Part shown: one piece after another, positions 26,558 to 35,269 of the stretch | Layout of the letters: each line of letters starts with the position of its first letter | Position numbering within the stretch: position 1 is the first letter of the stretch | Source: JADLGL01 sp963732865 | GTDB lineage: Bacteria > Pseudomonadota > Alphaproteobacteria > Rhizobiales > Kaistiaceae | DNA length: 64,000 nucleotides | Direction of reading: 5' to 3' | NCBI GenBank assembly: GCA_963732865.1 | Contig: CAVTBC010000001.1 | Span: forward strand, 558,001 to 622,000 | The notes under the pieces: model-generated | What the model saw: the letters and a program-made list of their open reading frames with translations, nothing else | What the model was told of the DNA's origin: nothing | Database searches by the model: none | Translations under genes and position numbers: made by a program

Positions 26558-26929
26558 CACTGCTTACTCCGTTTGTCCTGGCCAGCTGCCGGATGTCTCC
26601 CCGATCGGACTGGCGCTCCCATGACCGCGATCCTCCAACGTCGCACCTGAATGGACGATTAAAGGTCTGGGCTAATTTTCGACAAACAAGGCTCAAATTG
26701 AACCCAACCGCCGTCCATTGCGTAGTTATTGCGTTGATAGAGCAGCGTTTTCATCAAATGTCCGCTTGTTGCAGAAAGATCACGATAACGCAGAGACCCG
26801 CGGTTTTTCGGTCCTTTCGAACCGATGGACATGTCATTGCGGATGGCCGGAGAAGCGCTGTGACGCCTTGCTTGCGCCTGGCATTCCGGCTGCGTAAGCG
26901 ATGGACGTTGGCTGATTCGGCGGAACCAC
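26558..26929. other. Non-coding interval upstream of parE
   Basis: 372 nt between divergent genes. It is A+T-richer than its surroundings around 26650-26780 and likely holds both promoters. No gene, RNA family or operator is recognisable to me. Confidence 0.45.
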
Positions 26930-28945
26930 ATGGCCCCTGACGATCTGTTTTCTAGCGACGACGAACCGGATAGCGGCAAAGGCCGCGCGCCGGCGCGAAA
27001 GTCGGCGGCCCGAAGCCAGCCTGCCAAAGACCGTTACGACGCGTCGGACATCGAAGTTCTGGAAGGGCTTGAGCCGGTGCGCCGGCGGCCAGGCATGTAT
27101 ATCGGCGGCACCGACGAGAAGGCGCTGCACCACCTCTTCGCCGAGGTTATCGACAATGCAATGGACGAGGCCGTGGCCGGCCACGCGTCCTGGATCGACG
27201 TCGCCTTCCACGGCGATGCATCGGTCAGCGTCACCGACAATGGGCGCGGCATCCCCGTCGACCGCCATCCGAAATTCAAGGACAAGTCGGCGCTCGAAGT
27301 CATCATGACGACGCTGCATTCGGGCGCCAAGTTTGGCTCAAGGGCCTATGAGACATCGGGCGGCCTGCACGGCGTGGGCGTCTCGGTCGTGAACGCGCTG
27401 TCGGACCGGCTCGAGGTCGAGGTGGCGCTCGACCGTAAGCTCTATCGCCAGAGCTTCAGCCGCGGCGTCCCCACCGGACCGCTGAAGGAAGTCGGCGAAG
27501 TCCAGAACCGCCGCGGCACCAAGGTCACCTTTCACCCGGACGCGCAGATATTCGGGACCGATCTGGAACTCCGCCCGGAGAAGCTCTTCGCTACGGCGCG
27601 GTCCAAAGCCTACCTCTTCAGCGGCGTCGAGATCCGCTGGGAATGCGACGCGAAACGCGCGGAGGCGGCGGGCGTCCCGGCAAAGGCCGTGTTCCATTTT
27701 CCCGGCGGCTTGCGTGACTACCTAGCCGACGAAGTGAAGGAATCGGACACCGTCACCGGCAGCATTTTCGCCGGCCGCACCGAGCACAAGGGCCATGGCG
27801 CCGCGGAATGGGCGATCGCCTGGCACGCTGGCGACGGCTTCATCCGTTCCTATTGCAACACCGTGCCGACCGGCGACGGCGGCACGCATGAGGCAGGGCT
27901 GCGGGCGCTGCTTCTGCGCGGGCTCAAGAACCATGCCCAGCGCAGCGGCTACAAGCGCGCTTCGATCATCACCGGCGATGACGTGATGACCTCATGTGCT
28001 GCGATGCTGTCGGTGTTCATCCGCGAACCGGAGTTCGTCGGGCAGACAAAAGACAGGCTGGCGTCGGTATCGGCGACGCGTCTTGTCGATGTCGCCATGC
28101 GCGACCCGTTCGACCACTGGCTTGCCGCGTCGCCGGCGGAAGCGACGCGCCTCCTCGATTGGGTTGTCGCCCGGGCAGAGGAACGGCTTCGCCGCAAGCA
28201 GGAGCGCGAGGTCAATCGCAAGACGGCCGTCCGCAAGCTGCGGCTGCCGGGCAAGCTCGCCGATTGCAGCCAGTCGGCGGCGGGCGGCTCCGAGATCTTC
28301 ATCGTCGAGGGCGATTCGGCCGGCGGCTCGGCCAAGCAGGCGCGGAACCGCAACAACCAGGCGGTGCTGCCGCTGCGTGGCAAGATCCTCAATGTCGCCA
28401 ATGCGACGCGCGAAAAAGCGGCGCAGAATCAGCAATTGGCCGATCTGATCCAGGCGCTGGGCGTCGGGCGGCGCGATCATTTCCGCGTTGCCGAACTCCG
28501 CTACGACAAGGTGATCGTGATGACCGACGCCGACGTCGATGGCGCCCATATCGCGTCGCTGCTGATCACCTTCTTCCTTGAGGAGATGCCGGAGTTGATC
28601 CGCACCGGCCATCTGTATCTGGCGGTGCCGCCGCTGTACCGCTTGTCGCAGGGCGGAACGGTTCTCTATGCCCGCGACGACGCCCATCGCGAGGAGCTGC
28701 TGGCGACGGCGTTCAAGAGCCGCGGCAAAGTCGACATCTCCCGGTTCAAAGGCCTGGGCGAAATGATGCCGGCGCAGCTGCGCGAAACGACCATGGACCC
28801 AACCAAGCGGACGCTTCTGCGGGTCGATATCGGCGAATATGAGTCGGCGAAAGACGCAGTCGACCGCCTGATGGGGAATCGCCCTGAGGAGCGCTTCCGT
28901 TTCATTCAGGAGCGCGCGGAATTCGTCGAAACGATCGACGTCTAG
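26930..28945 (+). CDS. parE: DNA topoisomerase IV subunit B
   Basis: A 671-residue ATPase subunit of topoisomerase IV. GHKL ATPase motifs: VIDNAMDEAVAG, SVTDNGRGIPVD, SGGLHGVGVSVVNALSD. The TOPRIM domain has IVEGDSAGGSAKQARNR and MTDADVDGAHIASLL; the C-terminus is FKGLGEMMPAQLRETTMDP. A 35-residue charged, low-complexity extension precedes the ATPase domain. It is unlinked to parC (about 19 kb away), the usual alphaproteobacterial arrangement. The lack of a gyrase-type insertion supports ParE over GyrB. Confidence 0.95.
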   Translation: MAPDDLFSSDDEPDSGKGRAPARKSAARSQPAKDRYDASDIEVLEGLEPVRRRPGMYIGGTDEKALHHLFAEVIDNAMDEAVAGHASWIDVAFHGDASVSVTDNGRGIPVDRHPKFKDKSALEVIMTTLHSGAKFGSRAYETSGGLHGVGVSVVNALSDRLEVEVALDRKLYRQSFSRGVPTGPLKEVGEVQNRRGTKVTFHPDAQIFGTDLELRPEKLFATARSKAYLFSGVEIRWECDAKRAEAAGVPAKAVFHFPGGLRDYLADEVKESDTVTGSIFAGRTEHKGHGAAEWAIAWHAGDGFIRSYCNTVPTGDGGTHEAGLRALLLRGLKNHAQRSGYKRASIITGDDVMTSCAAMLSVFIREPEFVGQTKDRLASVSATRLVDVAMRDPFDHWLAASPAEATRLLDWVVARAEERLRRKQEREVNRKTAVRKLRLPGKLADCSQSAAGGSEIFIVEGDSAGGSAKQARNRNNQAVLPLRGKILNVANATREKAAQNQQLADLIQALGVGRRDHFRVAELRYDKVIVMTDADVDGAHIASLLITFFLEEMPELIRTGHLYLAVPPLYRLSQGGTVLYARDDAHREELLATAFKSRGKVDISRFKGLGEMMPAQLRETTMDPTKRTLLRVDIGEYESAKDAVDRLMGNRPEERFRFIQERAEFVETIDV

Positions 28946-29113
28946 GGGCGCGCCTTTACCCTGACGCGAGGAAAATGGCCGGCGTGCGTTGACTCCGCTG
29001 GGTTGGCGCCTATCTTCTGACTTGATTAAAGATTATCGCAGCTGAGTAAATCGCATGGTGGCAATTCTTGGTCTGCTTCCGCAACCGGCCAAAGGCCGCC
29101 AACCCAACACTCA

Positions 29114-30607
29114 ATGTCGTTTGATAATCTTGGACTGAGCCCCAAGGTCTTGGCAGCCGTCGAGGCCTCGGGATACTCCGAGCCAACCCCCATTCAAAGC
29201 AAGGCGATCCCCATCATTCTCGAGGGGCGCGACGTGCTGGGCATAGCCCAGACCGGCACCGGCAAGACGGCGTCTTTCGTGCTGCCGATGCTGACCCGGC
29301 TTGAGAAGGGCCGGGCCCGGGCGCGCATGCCGCGGACGCTGATCCTGGAGCCGACGCGCGAATTGGCGGCGCAGGTGGAGGAAAACTTCACCCGCTATGG
29401 CCGCAATCACAAGCTGACCGTGGCATTGCTGATCGGTGGCGTCTCCTTCGACGAACAGCTGAAGAAGCTGGACCGAGGCGCCGACGTGCTGATCGCCACG
29501 CCTGGCCGGCTGCTCGACCACTACGAGCGTGGCAAGCTTCTGATGACCGGGGTCGAGATTCTGGTCATCGACGAAGCCGACCGCATGCTCGATATGGGCT
29601 TCATCCCGGACATCGAGCGCATCACCAAGATGCTGCCCTTCACCCGTCAGACGCTGCTGTTTTCGGCGACAATGCCGCCCGAGATCCAGCGGCTGACCGA
29701 GGCCTTCATGACGCGGCCGGAACGCGTCGAGGTGAGCAAGCCGGCGTCCGTCACAAAGACGGTGACGCAGGTCTGGGTGCGGGCCGATCGTGAGCCGGCT
29801 CTCAAGCGCGCCACGCTGCGCGCCGTGATCCGCGACGCCAAGGACCTCACCAACGCGATCATCTTCTGCAATCGCAAGCGCGACGTCGCGATCGTCGCCC
29901 GCTCGCTGGAGCGGCATGGCTTCGATGCCAACGCCCTACATGGCGACATGGATCAGCGCGCCCGCACCGCGGTGCTCGACGCCTTCCGCAACAACAAGCT
30001 CAAGATTCTCGTCGCTAGCGATGTCGCGGCCCGCGGTCTCGACGTCCCGGCGGTAAGCCACATCTTCAATTTCGATGTGCCGACGCACGCGGAAGACTAT
30101 GTCCATCGCATCGGCCGCACCGGCCGCGCCGGCCGCTCTGGCACAGCGATCACGCTGGCCACATCCGCCGACAGCAAGAACGTGGCGTTCATCGAAAAGC
30201 TGACCGGCGAGAAAGCCCAGTTCGACGCCGTCGACAACGCCGAGGAAGTCGCGCGCAGCAAGCGCGCCCTGGCGGTTGAGGGCGGCAAAGGCGAAGCGCC
30301 CGCACCATCGCGCCGTCCCCGCGGCGAAGGCCGCTCACGCGGCGGCCGTGGCGAGTCGCGCCCAGCGCCGGCGGCAAAGCCGGCGGAAGAGGCGCAGCAG
30401 GCCGCCCCGCCCGAGGCAAAGGCCGAACGGCCGATCGAGCAGAAGCCCGCCCCGGTCCGCGAGGCGCGTCCGCCGAGAGCGGAGAAGCCAAAGGGCCGGC
30501 AGCCGCGGCGTAATGGAGATCACGCCGAGCAGGACAAACCGGTCGTCGGCATGGGTGATCACGTGCCGGAGTTCATGCTCCGGCCGGTTCGGATCTCTTC
30601 TTCCTAA
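29114..30607 (+). CDS. DEAD-box ATP-dependent RNA helicase (RhlE-like)
   Basis: A 497-residue helicase with all family motifs: Q motif SGYSEPTPIQSKAIP, Walker A AQTGTGKT, PTRELAAQ, TPGRLLDH, VIDEADRMLDMGF, SATMP, and HRIGRTGRAGR. The two RecA domains end near residue 370; the remaining 125 residues are a basic Arg/Gly/Pro/Ala-rich tail typical of RhlE proteins, probably RNA-binding. Likely roles are ribosome assembly and RNA turnover together with RNase E. It is convergent with sufA; both stop codons lie in a 14-bp palindrome. Confidence 0.93.
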   Translation: MSFDNLGLSPKVLAAVEASGYSEPTPIQSKAIPIILEGRDVLGIAQTGTGKTASFVLPMLTRLEKGRARARMPRTLILEPTRELAAQVEENFTRYGRNHKLTVALLIGGVSFDEQLKKLDRGADVLIATPGRLLDHYERGKLLMTGVEILVIDEADRMLDMGFIPDIERITKMLPFTRQTLLFSATMPPEIQRLTEAFMTRPERVEVSKPASVTKTVTQVWVRADREPALKRATLRAVIRDAKDLTNAIIFCNRKRDVAIVARSLERHGFDANALHGDMDQRARTAVLDAFRNNKLKILVASDVAARGLDVPAVSHIFNFDVPTHAEDYVHRIGRTGRAGRSGTAITLATSADSKNVAFIEKLTGEKAQFDAVDNAEEVARSKRALAVEGGKGEAPAPSRRPRGEGRSRGGRGESRPAPAAKPAEEAQQAAPPEAKAERPIEQKPAPVREARPPRAEKPKGRQPRRNGDHAEQDKPVVGMGDHVPEFMLRPVRISSS

Positions 30608-30613
30608 GCTAGC

Positions 30614-31000
30614 TTAGTGCGCGAGTTCGGGCTGCGGCTTGGCCGGCTCGAGCTTGACGGATTCGCCGCAGCCGCATTCGGCAACCTGATTGGGATTGTC
30701 GAAAACGAAGCCGGCGCTGAACTTCGTTGCGCGGTGATCCATGACGCTGCCCAGCAGGAACAGCGTCGCCTTGGCGTCGACGAAGATCGTCACGCCCTTG
30801 TCATTGACCACATCATCGGCAGGGTTCGGCTGTTCGACCGGGTCGAGCGTATAGGCCATGCCGGCGCAACCGGCGTTCTTGATGCCAACGCGCAGCCCCG
30901 CCAGCGGCGGATCAAAGCGCCCGAGAATCTCCCGGACCTTCTCTGCCGCCGCGTCGGTGACCGACATTACCTGTGGTCTTGGTCTCGCCTGCATTGTCAT
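30614..31000 (-). CDS. sufA: Fe-S cluster assembly scaffold/carrier, SufA/IscA type
   Basis: A 128-residue A-type carrier. The three cluster-ligand cysteines are Cys45 (KNAGCAGMAY), Cys109 and Cys111 (AECGCGES). It transfers Fe-S clusters to target proteins. Last gene of the suf operon, 21 nt after the DUF59 gene. A second ATG two codons into the frame could also be used. Confidence 0.93.
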   Translation of the reverse strand: MTMQARPRPQVMSVTDAAAEKVREILGRFDPPLAGLRVGIKNAGCAGMAYTLDPVEQPNPADDVVNDKGVTIFVDAKATLFLLGSVMDHRATKFSAGFVFDNPNQVAECGCGESVKLEPAKPQPELAH

Positions 31001-31021
31001 AGCCTACACCCTTAAGGCAGT

Positions 31022-31507
31022 TCAGTACCAGTTCAGCGCAACTTTGGCCTCGTCCGACATCCGATCCACCGACCAGGGAGGATCGAACACCATCTTGACG
31101 TCGACCTGGCCGACGCCCGGAACCGAGCTGACGGCGTTCTCCACCCACCGCGGCATCTGTTCGGCAACCGGACAGGCCGGCGCCGTCAGCGTCATGTCGA
31201 TGGCAATGTTGCGGTCGTCGTCGACATCGATGCGGTAAATCAGGCCGAGTTCGTAGATATCCGCCGGAATCTCGGGGTCATAGACCGTCTTCAACGCGGC
31301 GATAATGTCGTTCGACAAGCGCTCCAATTCCTCGGGCGGGATTGCCGACGCATCGACGCTGGCATGCGCGACAGCCGAACCGGGTTCCGGAGCTCTTGCG
31401 GATTCCGTGGCCGTGCTTTCCATCGCTTCGCCCGCTTCCTTGTCCTTGCCGGGCCACAGGCGGCCCAGCAGGCTCTTTGCCGGCATTTGGGACTTGGTGT
31501 CGCTCAT
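31022..31507 (-). CDS. sufT: SUF system-associated DUF59/MIP18-family protein (SufT-like)
   Basis: A 161-residue protein: about 60 variable, acidic N-terminal residues, then the MIP18 domain with TVYDPEIPADIYELGLIYRI, DMTLTAPACPVAEQMP and VKMVFDPPWSVDRMSDEAK. The conserved cysteine is in APACPVAEQ. SufT-type proteins help Fe-S maturation, mostly under high demand. It lies 18 nt after sufS. Confidence 0.9.
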   Translation of the reverse strand: MSDTKSQMPAKSLLGRLWPGKDKEAGEAMESTATESARAPEPGSAVAHASVDASAIPPEELERLSNDIIAALKTVYDPEIPADIYELGLIYRIDVDDDRNIAIDMTLTAPACPVAEQMPRWVENAVSSVPGVGQVDVKMVFDPPWSVDRMSDEAKVALNWY

Positions 31508-31525
31508 TTGAAGCCCGCCTCCCGA

Positions 31526-32779
31526 TCAGATGTCCGCGAACAGGCGCTTGGCCTTGACCAGTGCGCCGGCCAGACGGTCCACCTCCTCACGCGTATTGTA
31601 GAGCGCGAATGAGGCGCGGCAGGTCGCGGTCACACCGAAACGCTTCAGCAGGGGCTGGGCACAATGTGTGCCCGCCCGCACCGCAACACCCTCCCGGTCG
31701 AGGATCATCGACACGTCATGCGGATGGACGCCGTCGAGGTTGAACGAGAGGATCGCCCCCTTGTCCGGCGCTTTGCCATAGATGGTGATACCGCCGATTT
31801 CGGCCAGCTGCTCCTGCGCATAGGCGAGCAATTCCGCCTCATGCGCTGCGAAGCGATCGTGGCCGATGCCGGTCATGTAGTCGAGCGCCGCGCCAAGACC
31901 GATCGCCTGGACGATCGGCGGTGTGCCGGCCTCGAAGCGGTGCGGCGGCGTCTCATAGGTCACGTTGTCGGTAGTAACCTCTCGGATCATCTCGCCGCCA
32001 CCTTGATAGGGCCGCAGCGCGGCAAGCTGATCTGCACGGCCGTAGAGGACGCCGATCGCGGTCGGGCCGTAGGTCTTGTGCCCGGTGAAGACATAGAAAT
32101 CGCAGCCGAGATCCTGCACGTCGACTGGGAGATGCACGGCCGCCTGGCTGCCATCAACGACGACGATGATGCCGCGCTCATGCGCGATGGCGGCGATTTC
32201 CTTGACCGGCACGACGGTGCCGAGAACGTTGGACATATGCGTGATCGCCACGATCTTGGTCCGCGGCGTCAGCGTCCGCTCGAAGTCCTCGACGGACAGC
32301 GAGCCATCCTCGCCGACCGGCACCCATTTCAGAACCGCGCCCTGCCGCTCGCGCAGGAAGTGCCACGGCACGATGTTGGAGTGATGCTCCATGATCGACA
32401 GGACGATCTCGTCGCCCTCGCCGATATCGGCGCCCAGGGAGGATGCAACGAGATTCAGCGCTTCGGTCGACGAGCGGGTGAAGACGATCTCGTCGGGCGA
32501 AGCGGCGTTGACGAAGCGCTGCACGGTGCCGCGCGCCGCTTCATAGGCCTCGGTCGACGCGGTCGAGAGGAAATGCAGGCCGCGATGGACGTTGGCGTAG
32601 TCCTCGCCATAGGCGGCGGAGATGCGATCGATGACCTGCCGCGGCTTCTGCGCCGAGGCGCCATTGTCGAGATAGGAGAGCGGCTTGCCGTGGACGGTCC
32701 GCGACAGGATCGGAAAATCGCGGCGGATCGCCTCCACGTCATAGGCGGCGACCGCACGATCCGCGAGGACGACGCTCAT
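31526..32779 (-). CDS. sufS: Cysteine desulfurase, SufS type
   Basis: A 417-residue PLP enzyme that releases sulfur from cysteine for Fe-S assembly. The PLP lysine is Lys235 in VFTGHKTYGPTAIG, and the persulfide cysteine is Cys373 in RAGTHCAQPLLKRFG, the class II (SufS/CsdA) arrangement. It overlaps the sufD stop by 4 bp. Confidence 0.96.
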   Translation of the reverse strand: MSVVLADRAVAAYDVEAIRRDFPILSRTVHGKPLSYLDNGASAQKPRQVIDRISAAYGEDYANVHRGLHFLSTASTEAYEAARGTVQRFVNAASPDEIVFTRSSTEALNLVASSLGADIGEGDEIVLSIMEHHSNIVPWHFLRERQGAVLKWVPVGEDGSLSVEDFERTLTPRTKIVAITHMSNVLGTVVPVKEIAAIAHERGIIVVVDGSQAAVHLPVDVQDLGCDFYVFTGHKTYGPTAIGVLYGRADQLAALRPYQGGGEMIREVTTDNVTYETPPHRFEAGTPPIVQAIGLGAALDYMTGIGHDRFAAHEAELLAYAQEQLAEIGGITIYGKAPDKGAILSFNLDGVHPHDVSMILDREGVAVRAGTHCAQPLLKRFGVTATCRASFALYNTREEVDRLAGALVKAKRLFADI

Positions 32780-34116
32780 GCCGCCCTCCCGCTCAGCCAG
32801 GCGGTCAGCACGCCGTCCAGCGCCTCGGCGATGGCCACGTCGCCGATCGTCTCGACGGCTTCGGCGAGGAAGGCGCGCACCAGCAGCGCCGCCGCCTCGG
32901 CGCGCGGAATGCCACGCGCCATGAGGTAGAACAGCGCCGCCTCATCGACCTGGCCGATCGTCGCGCCGTGGCCGCATTTGACGTCATCGGCGTAGATCTC
33001 GAGCTCCGGCTTGGCCGCGAACTGCGCCTCGTCGGACAACAGAAGCGTCCGGGTCATCATCTGCCCGTCCGTCTTCTGCGCCTCGGGGCGGACGAGGATC
33101 AGGCCCTGGAACGCGCCGAAGGCGGCATCGCTGGCGACGTTCTTGTAGAGGACGCGGCTGGTGGCACCGGGGACCCGATGATCGATCCGCCAAGTGATGT
33201 CGCCATGTTCGTCACCAGACAGCATGTTGGCTCCGGCCGCCATCAGGGAGGCGCCCTCGCCGTCGATCGACGCAAACGCCTGAAGCCGCGACAGCGATGC
33301 GCCGGCCGCGAGGGCGAGATGGCGGAGCGTGGCGTTCGCGCCAATTGAGCCGGCGAAGGTGGCGATGTGCTGCGCGTCGTGACCTTCGGTCTGCAGATCG
33401 ACGACCGAAACGTCGGCGCTGTCGGCGATCTCGACTCCGACATAGCTGTTGTCCTGATAGGCGATGCCTTCCGGTCCGACATGGCTGACAAGCAGCTTCA
33501 GTTTCGCACCGCTGCCGATCTTGGCGACGCTGCGGGAGAACCAGGAGACCGCCGACCCGTCGATGGTGAGATGGACGAGTTCGATCGGCTTCGATGGGGC
33601 ACAGTCTTTCGGCGCGAAGATCACCACGCCGTCCGACGCGAAGGCGGCGTTGAGCGCGACGAGCGCATCGTCGCCTGCCGCCTCGGGGGCATCGAGAATG
33701 GTCAGCACGTCCGGGGAGTCGAAACCCAGAAACTCCTTCAGCGTCGCGACTTCGACGCCTTCGGCGAGCAGCGCCTCGCGGTCGGACAGGGCTTCCTGGA
33801 AATGGCCGTCGGCGATCACCAGGCGATAGCGATCAAGGCTGCCGAAAGTCGGCAGCCCAATATGCATCCGGGCCGCGGCTTCGGCGGAGGGCGCCGGCGC
33901 GACAGGAGCGGCGCTCTTCATCAGCGCCCGCAGATCGGTATATTTCCACGCCTCGATGCGGCGGTGGGGCAAGCCAAGCCGCTCGAATGCCGCGAAGGCA
34001 TTGTCGCGCCGCTCGGCAACCGCCGCCGACCCGGCAAGGCTGTCGCGGGCGGCGCGGTAATTCTCGGCCAGCCCCTGTTCTGCCTCGGTCTTCAATGTTC
34101 GCGGTTCAGCCGACAT
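32776..34116 (-). CDS. sufD: Fe-S cluster assembly protein SufD
   Basis: A 446-residue partner of SufB and SufC in the SufBC2D scaffold. Identified by the beta-helical core and the C-terminal signature CGHGATIGQVDEAALFYLMA followed by RGIPRAEAAALLVRAFLAE. It lies 12 nt after sufC and overlaps sufS by 4 bp. Confidence 0.95.
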   Translation of the reverse strand: MSAEPRTLKTEAEQGLAENYRAARDSLAGSAAVAERRDNAFAAFERLGLPHRRIEAWKYTDLRALMKSAAPVAPAPSAEAAARMHIGLPTFGSLDRYRLVIADGHFQEALSDREALLAEGVEVATLKEFLGFDSPDVLTILDAPEAAGDDALVALNAAFASDGVVIFAPKDCAPSKPIELVHLTIDGSAVSWFSRSVAKIGSGAKLKLLVSHVGPEGIAYQDNSYVGVEIADSADVSVVDLQTEGHDAQHIATFAGSIGANATLRHLALAAGASLSRLQAFASIDGEGASLMAAGANMLSGDEHGDITWRIDHRVPGATSRVLYKNVASDAAFGAFQGLILVRPEAQKTDGQMMTRTLLLSDEAQFAAKPELEIYADDVKCGHGATIGQVDEAALFYLMARGIPRAEAAALLVRAFLAEAVETIGDVAIAEALDGVLTAWLSGRAA

Positions 34117-34128
34117 CGCCTCGCGCCC

Positions 34129-34893
34129 TCAGGCGGCATCCTCTTCTTCGTATTCGGCGTAGCCCTGGGCCTCGAGTTCGAGCGCAAGTTCCTTGCCGCC
34201 GGAGCGGACGATCCGCCCCGCCGACATGACGTGCACGTGGTTCGGCACGATGTGATCGAGCAGCCGCTGATAGTGGGTGATGACCAGCATCGAGCGCTCC
34301 GGCGTCCACAGCGAATTGACGCCGGCCGAAACGATCCGCAGCGCGTCGATGTCGAGGCCGGAATCAGTCTCATCGAGGATCGCGAGGCGCGGCTCAAGCA
34401 GCGCCATCTGCAGGATCTCGTTCCGCTTTTTCTCGCCGCCGGAGAATCCGGTGTTGATTGGACGCCTAAGCATTTCCGGAGTCATCTGAAGCTTCTCGGT
34501 CGCTTCCTTCACCCGGCGCATGAAATCGGGCGTCGTCAGTTCGCCCTCGCCGCGCGCCTTGCGCTGGGCGTTCACCGCCGTCTTCAGGAAGGTCATGCCG
34601 CTGACGCCGGGAATTTCGACGGGATATTGGAAGGCCAGGAACACGCCTGCCGCGGCGCGCCGATCAGGCTCCAGCGCCAGCAAATCTGCCCCGGCAAACA
34701 ACACCTCGCCATCGGTGACTTCGTAGCCATCCTTGCCCGCGAGGACATGCGCAAGCGTCGACTTGCCGGAGCCATTCGGCCCCATGATGGCGTGGATCTC
34801 GCCGGGTTCGACGGAAAGGTTGACGCCGCGAAGAATCTCGCGGTCGCGGTCGGCCACCTTGACGTGAAGGTTCTTGATCTCAAGTAGCGCCAT
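34129..34893 (-). CDS. sufC: Fe-S cluster assembly ATPase SufC
   Basis: A 254-residue ABC-type ATPase. Walker A is GPNGSGKST (38-46), the family-specific signature is GFSGGEKKRNEILQM, and Walker B is LAILDETDSGLDIDALR. It powers conformational change of the SufBCD scaffold. It lies 39 nt after the YbjQ-family gene. Confidence 0.97.
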   Translation of the reverse strand: MALLEIKNLHVKVADRDREILRGVNLSVEPGEIHAIMGPNGSGKSTLAHVLAGKDGYEVTDGEVLFAGADLLALEPDRRAAAGVFLAFQYPVEIPGVSGMTFLKTAVNAQRKARGEGELTTPDFMRRVKEATEKLQMTPEMLRRPINTGFSGGEKKRNEILQMALLEPRLAILDETDSGLDIDALRIVSAGVNSLWTPERSMLVITHYQRLLDHIVPNHVHVMSAGRIVRSGGKELALELEAQGYAEYEEEDAA

Positions 34894-34932
34894 CGCGCGT
34901 TCCTTTGGCCATAAAAACTCCGTCGATCTCTG

Positions 34933-35259
34933 CTAGATCGGCTCGATCGTCACGGCGGTACCGGTCGCCGAAACCATCAGCATCGAGCCGTTCTGGCCGA
35001 CGACTTCATAGTCTAGGTCGACGCCAATGACGGCATTGCCACCGCGGGCGACGGCATCCTGCTCCATCTCGTCGAGAGCCGTTTCGCGCGCGTCTTTCAG
35101 CTTGTGCTCATAGGCCGCCGAACGACCGCCGACGACATCGCGCACAGCCGCGAAGATATCGCGGAAGATATTGGCACCCATGATCGCTTCGCCGGAAACG
35201 ATGCCGTGATAGGCGACGATGCGATGGCCCTCGATCGCGGGCGTGGTGGTGACGATCAT
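34933..35259 (-). CDS. YbjQ-family protein (DUF74, putative heavy-metal-binding) inside the suf operon
   Basis: A 108-residue protein covering a full YbjQ/DUF74 domain: MIVTTTPAIEGHRIVAYHGI, GVIM-like GEAIMGANIFRD, a central GGRSAAYEHKLKDARETALD, and GGNAVIGVDLDYEVVGQNGS. Family members form pentameric rings; metal binding has been suggested but no function is proven. It lies between sufB (10 nt upstream) and sufC (39 nt downstream) on the same strand, so it should be co-transcribed with them. This position is unusual. Confidence 0.88.
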   Translation of the reverse strand: MIVTTTPAIEGHRIVAYHGIVSGEAIMGANIFRDIFAAVRDVVGGRSAAYEHKLKDARETALDEMEQDAVARGGNAVIGVDLDYEVVGQNGSMLMVSATGTAVTIEPI

Positions 35260-35269
35260 CGTTGCTCCT

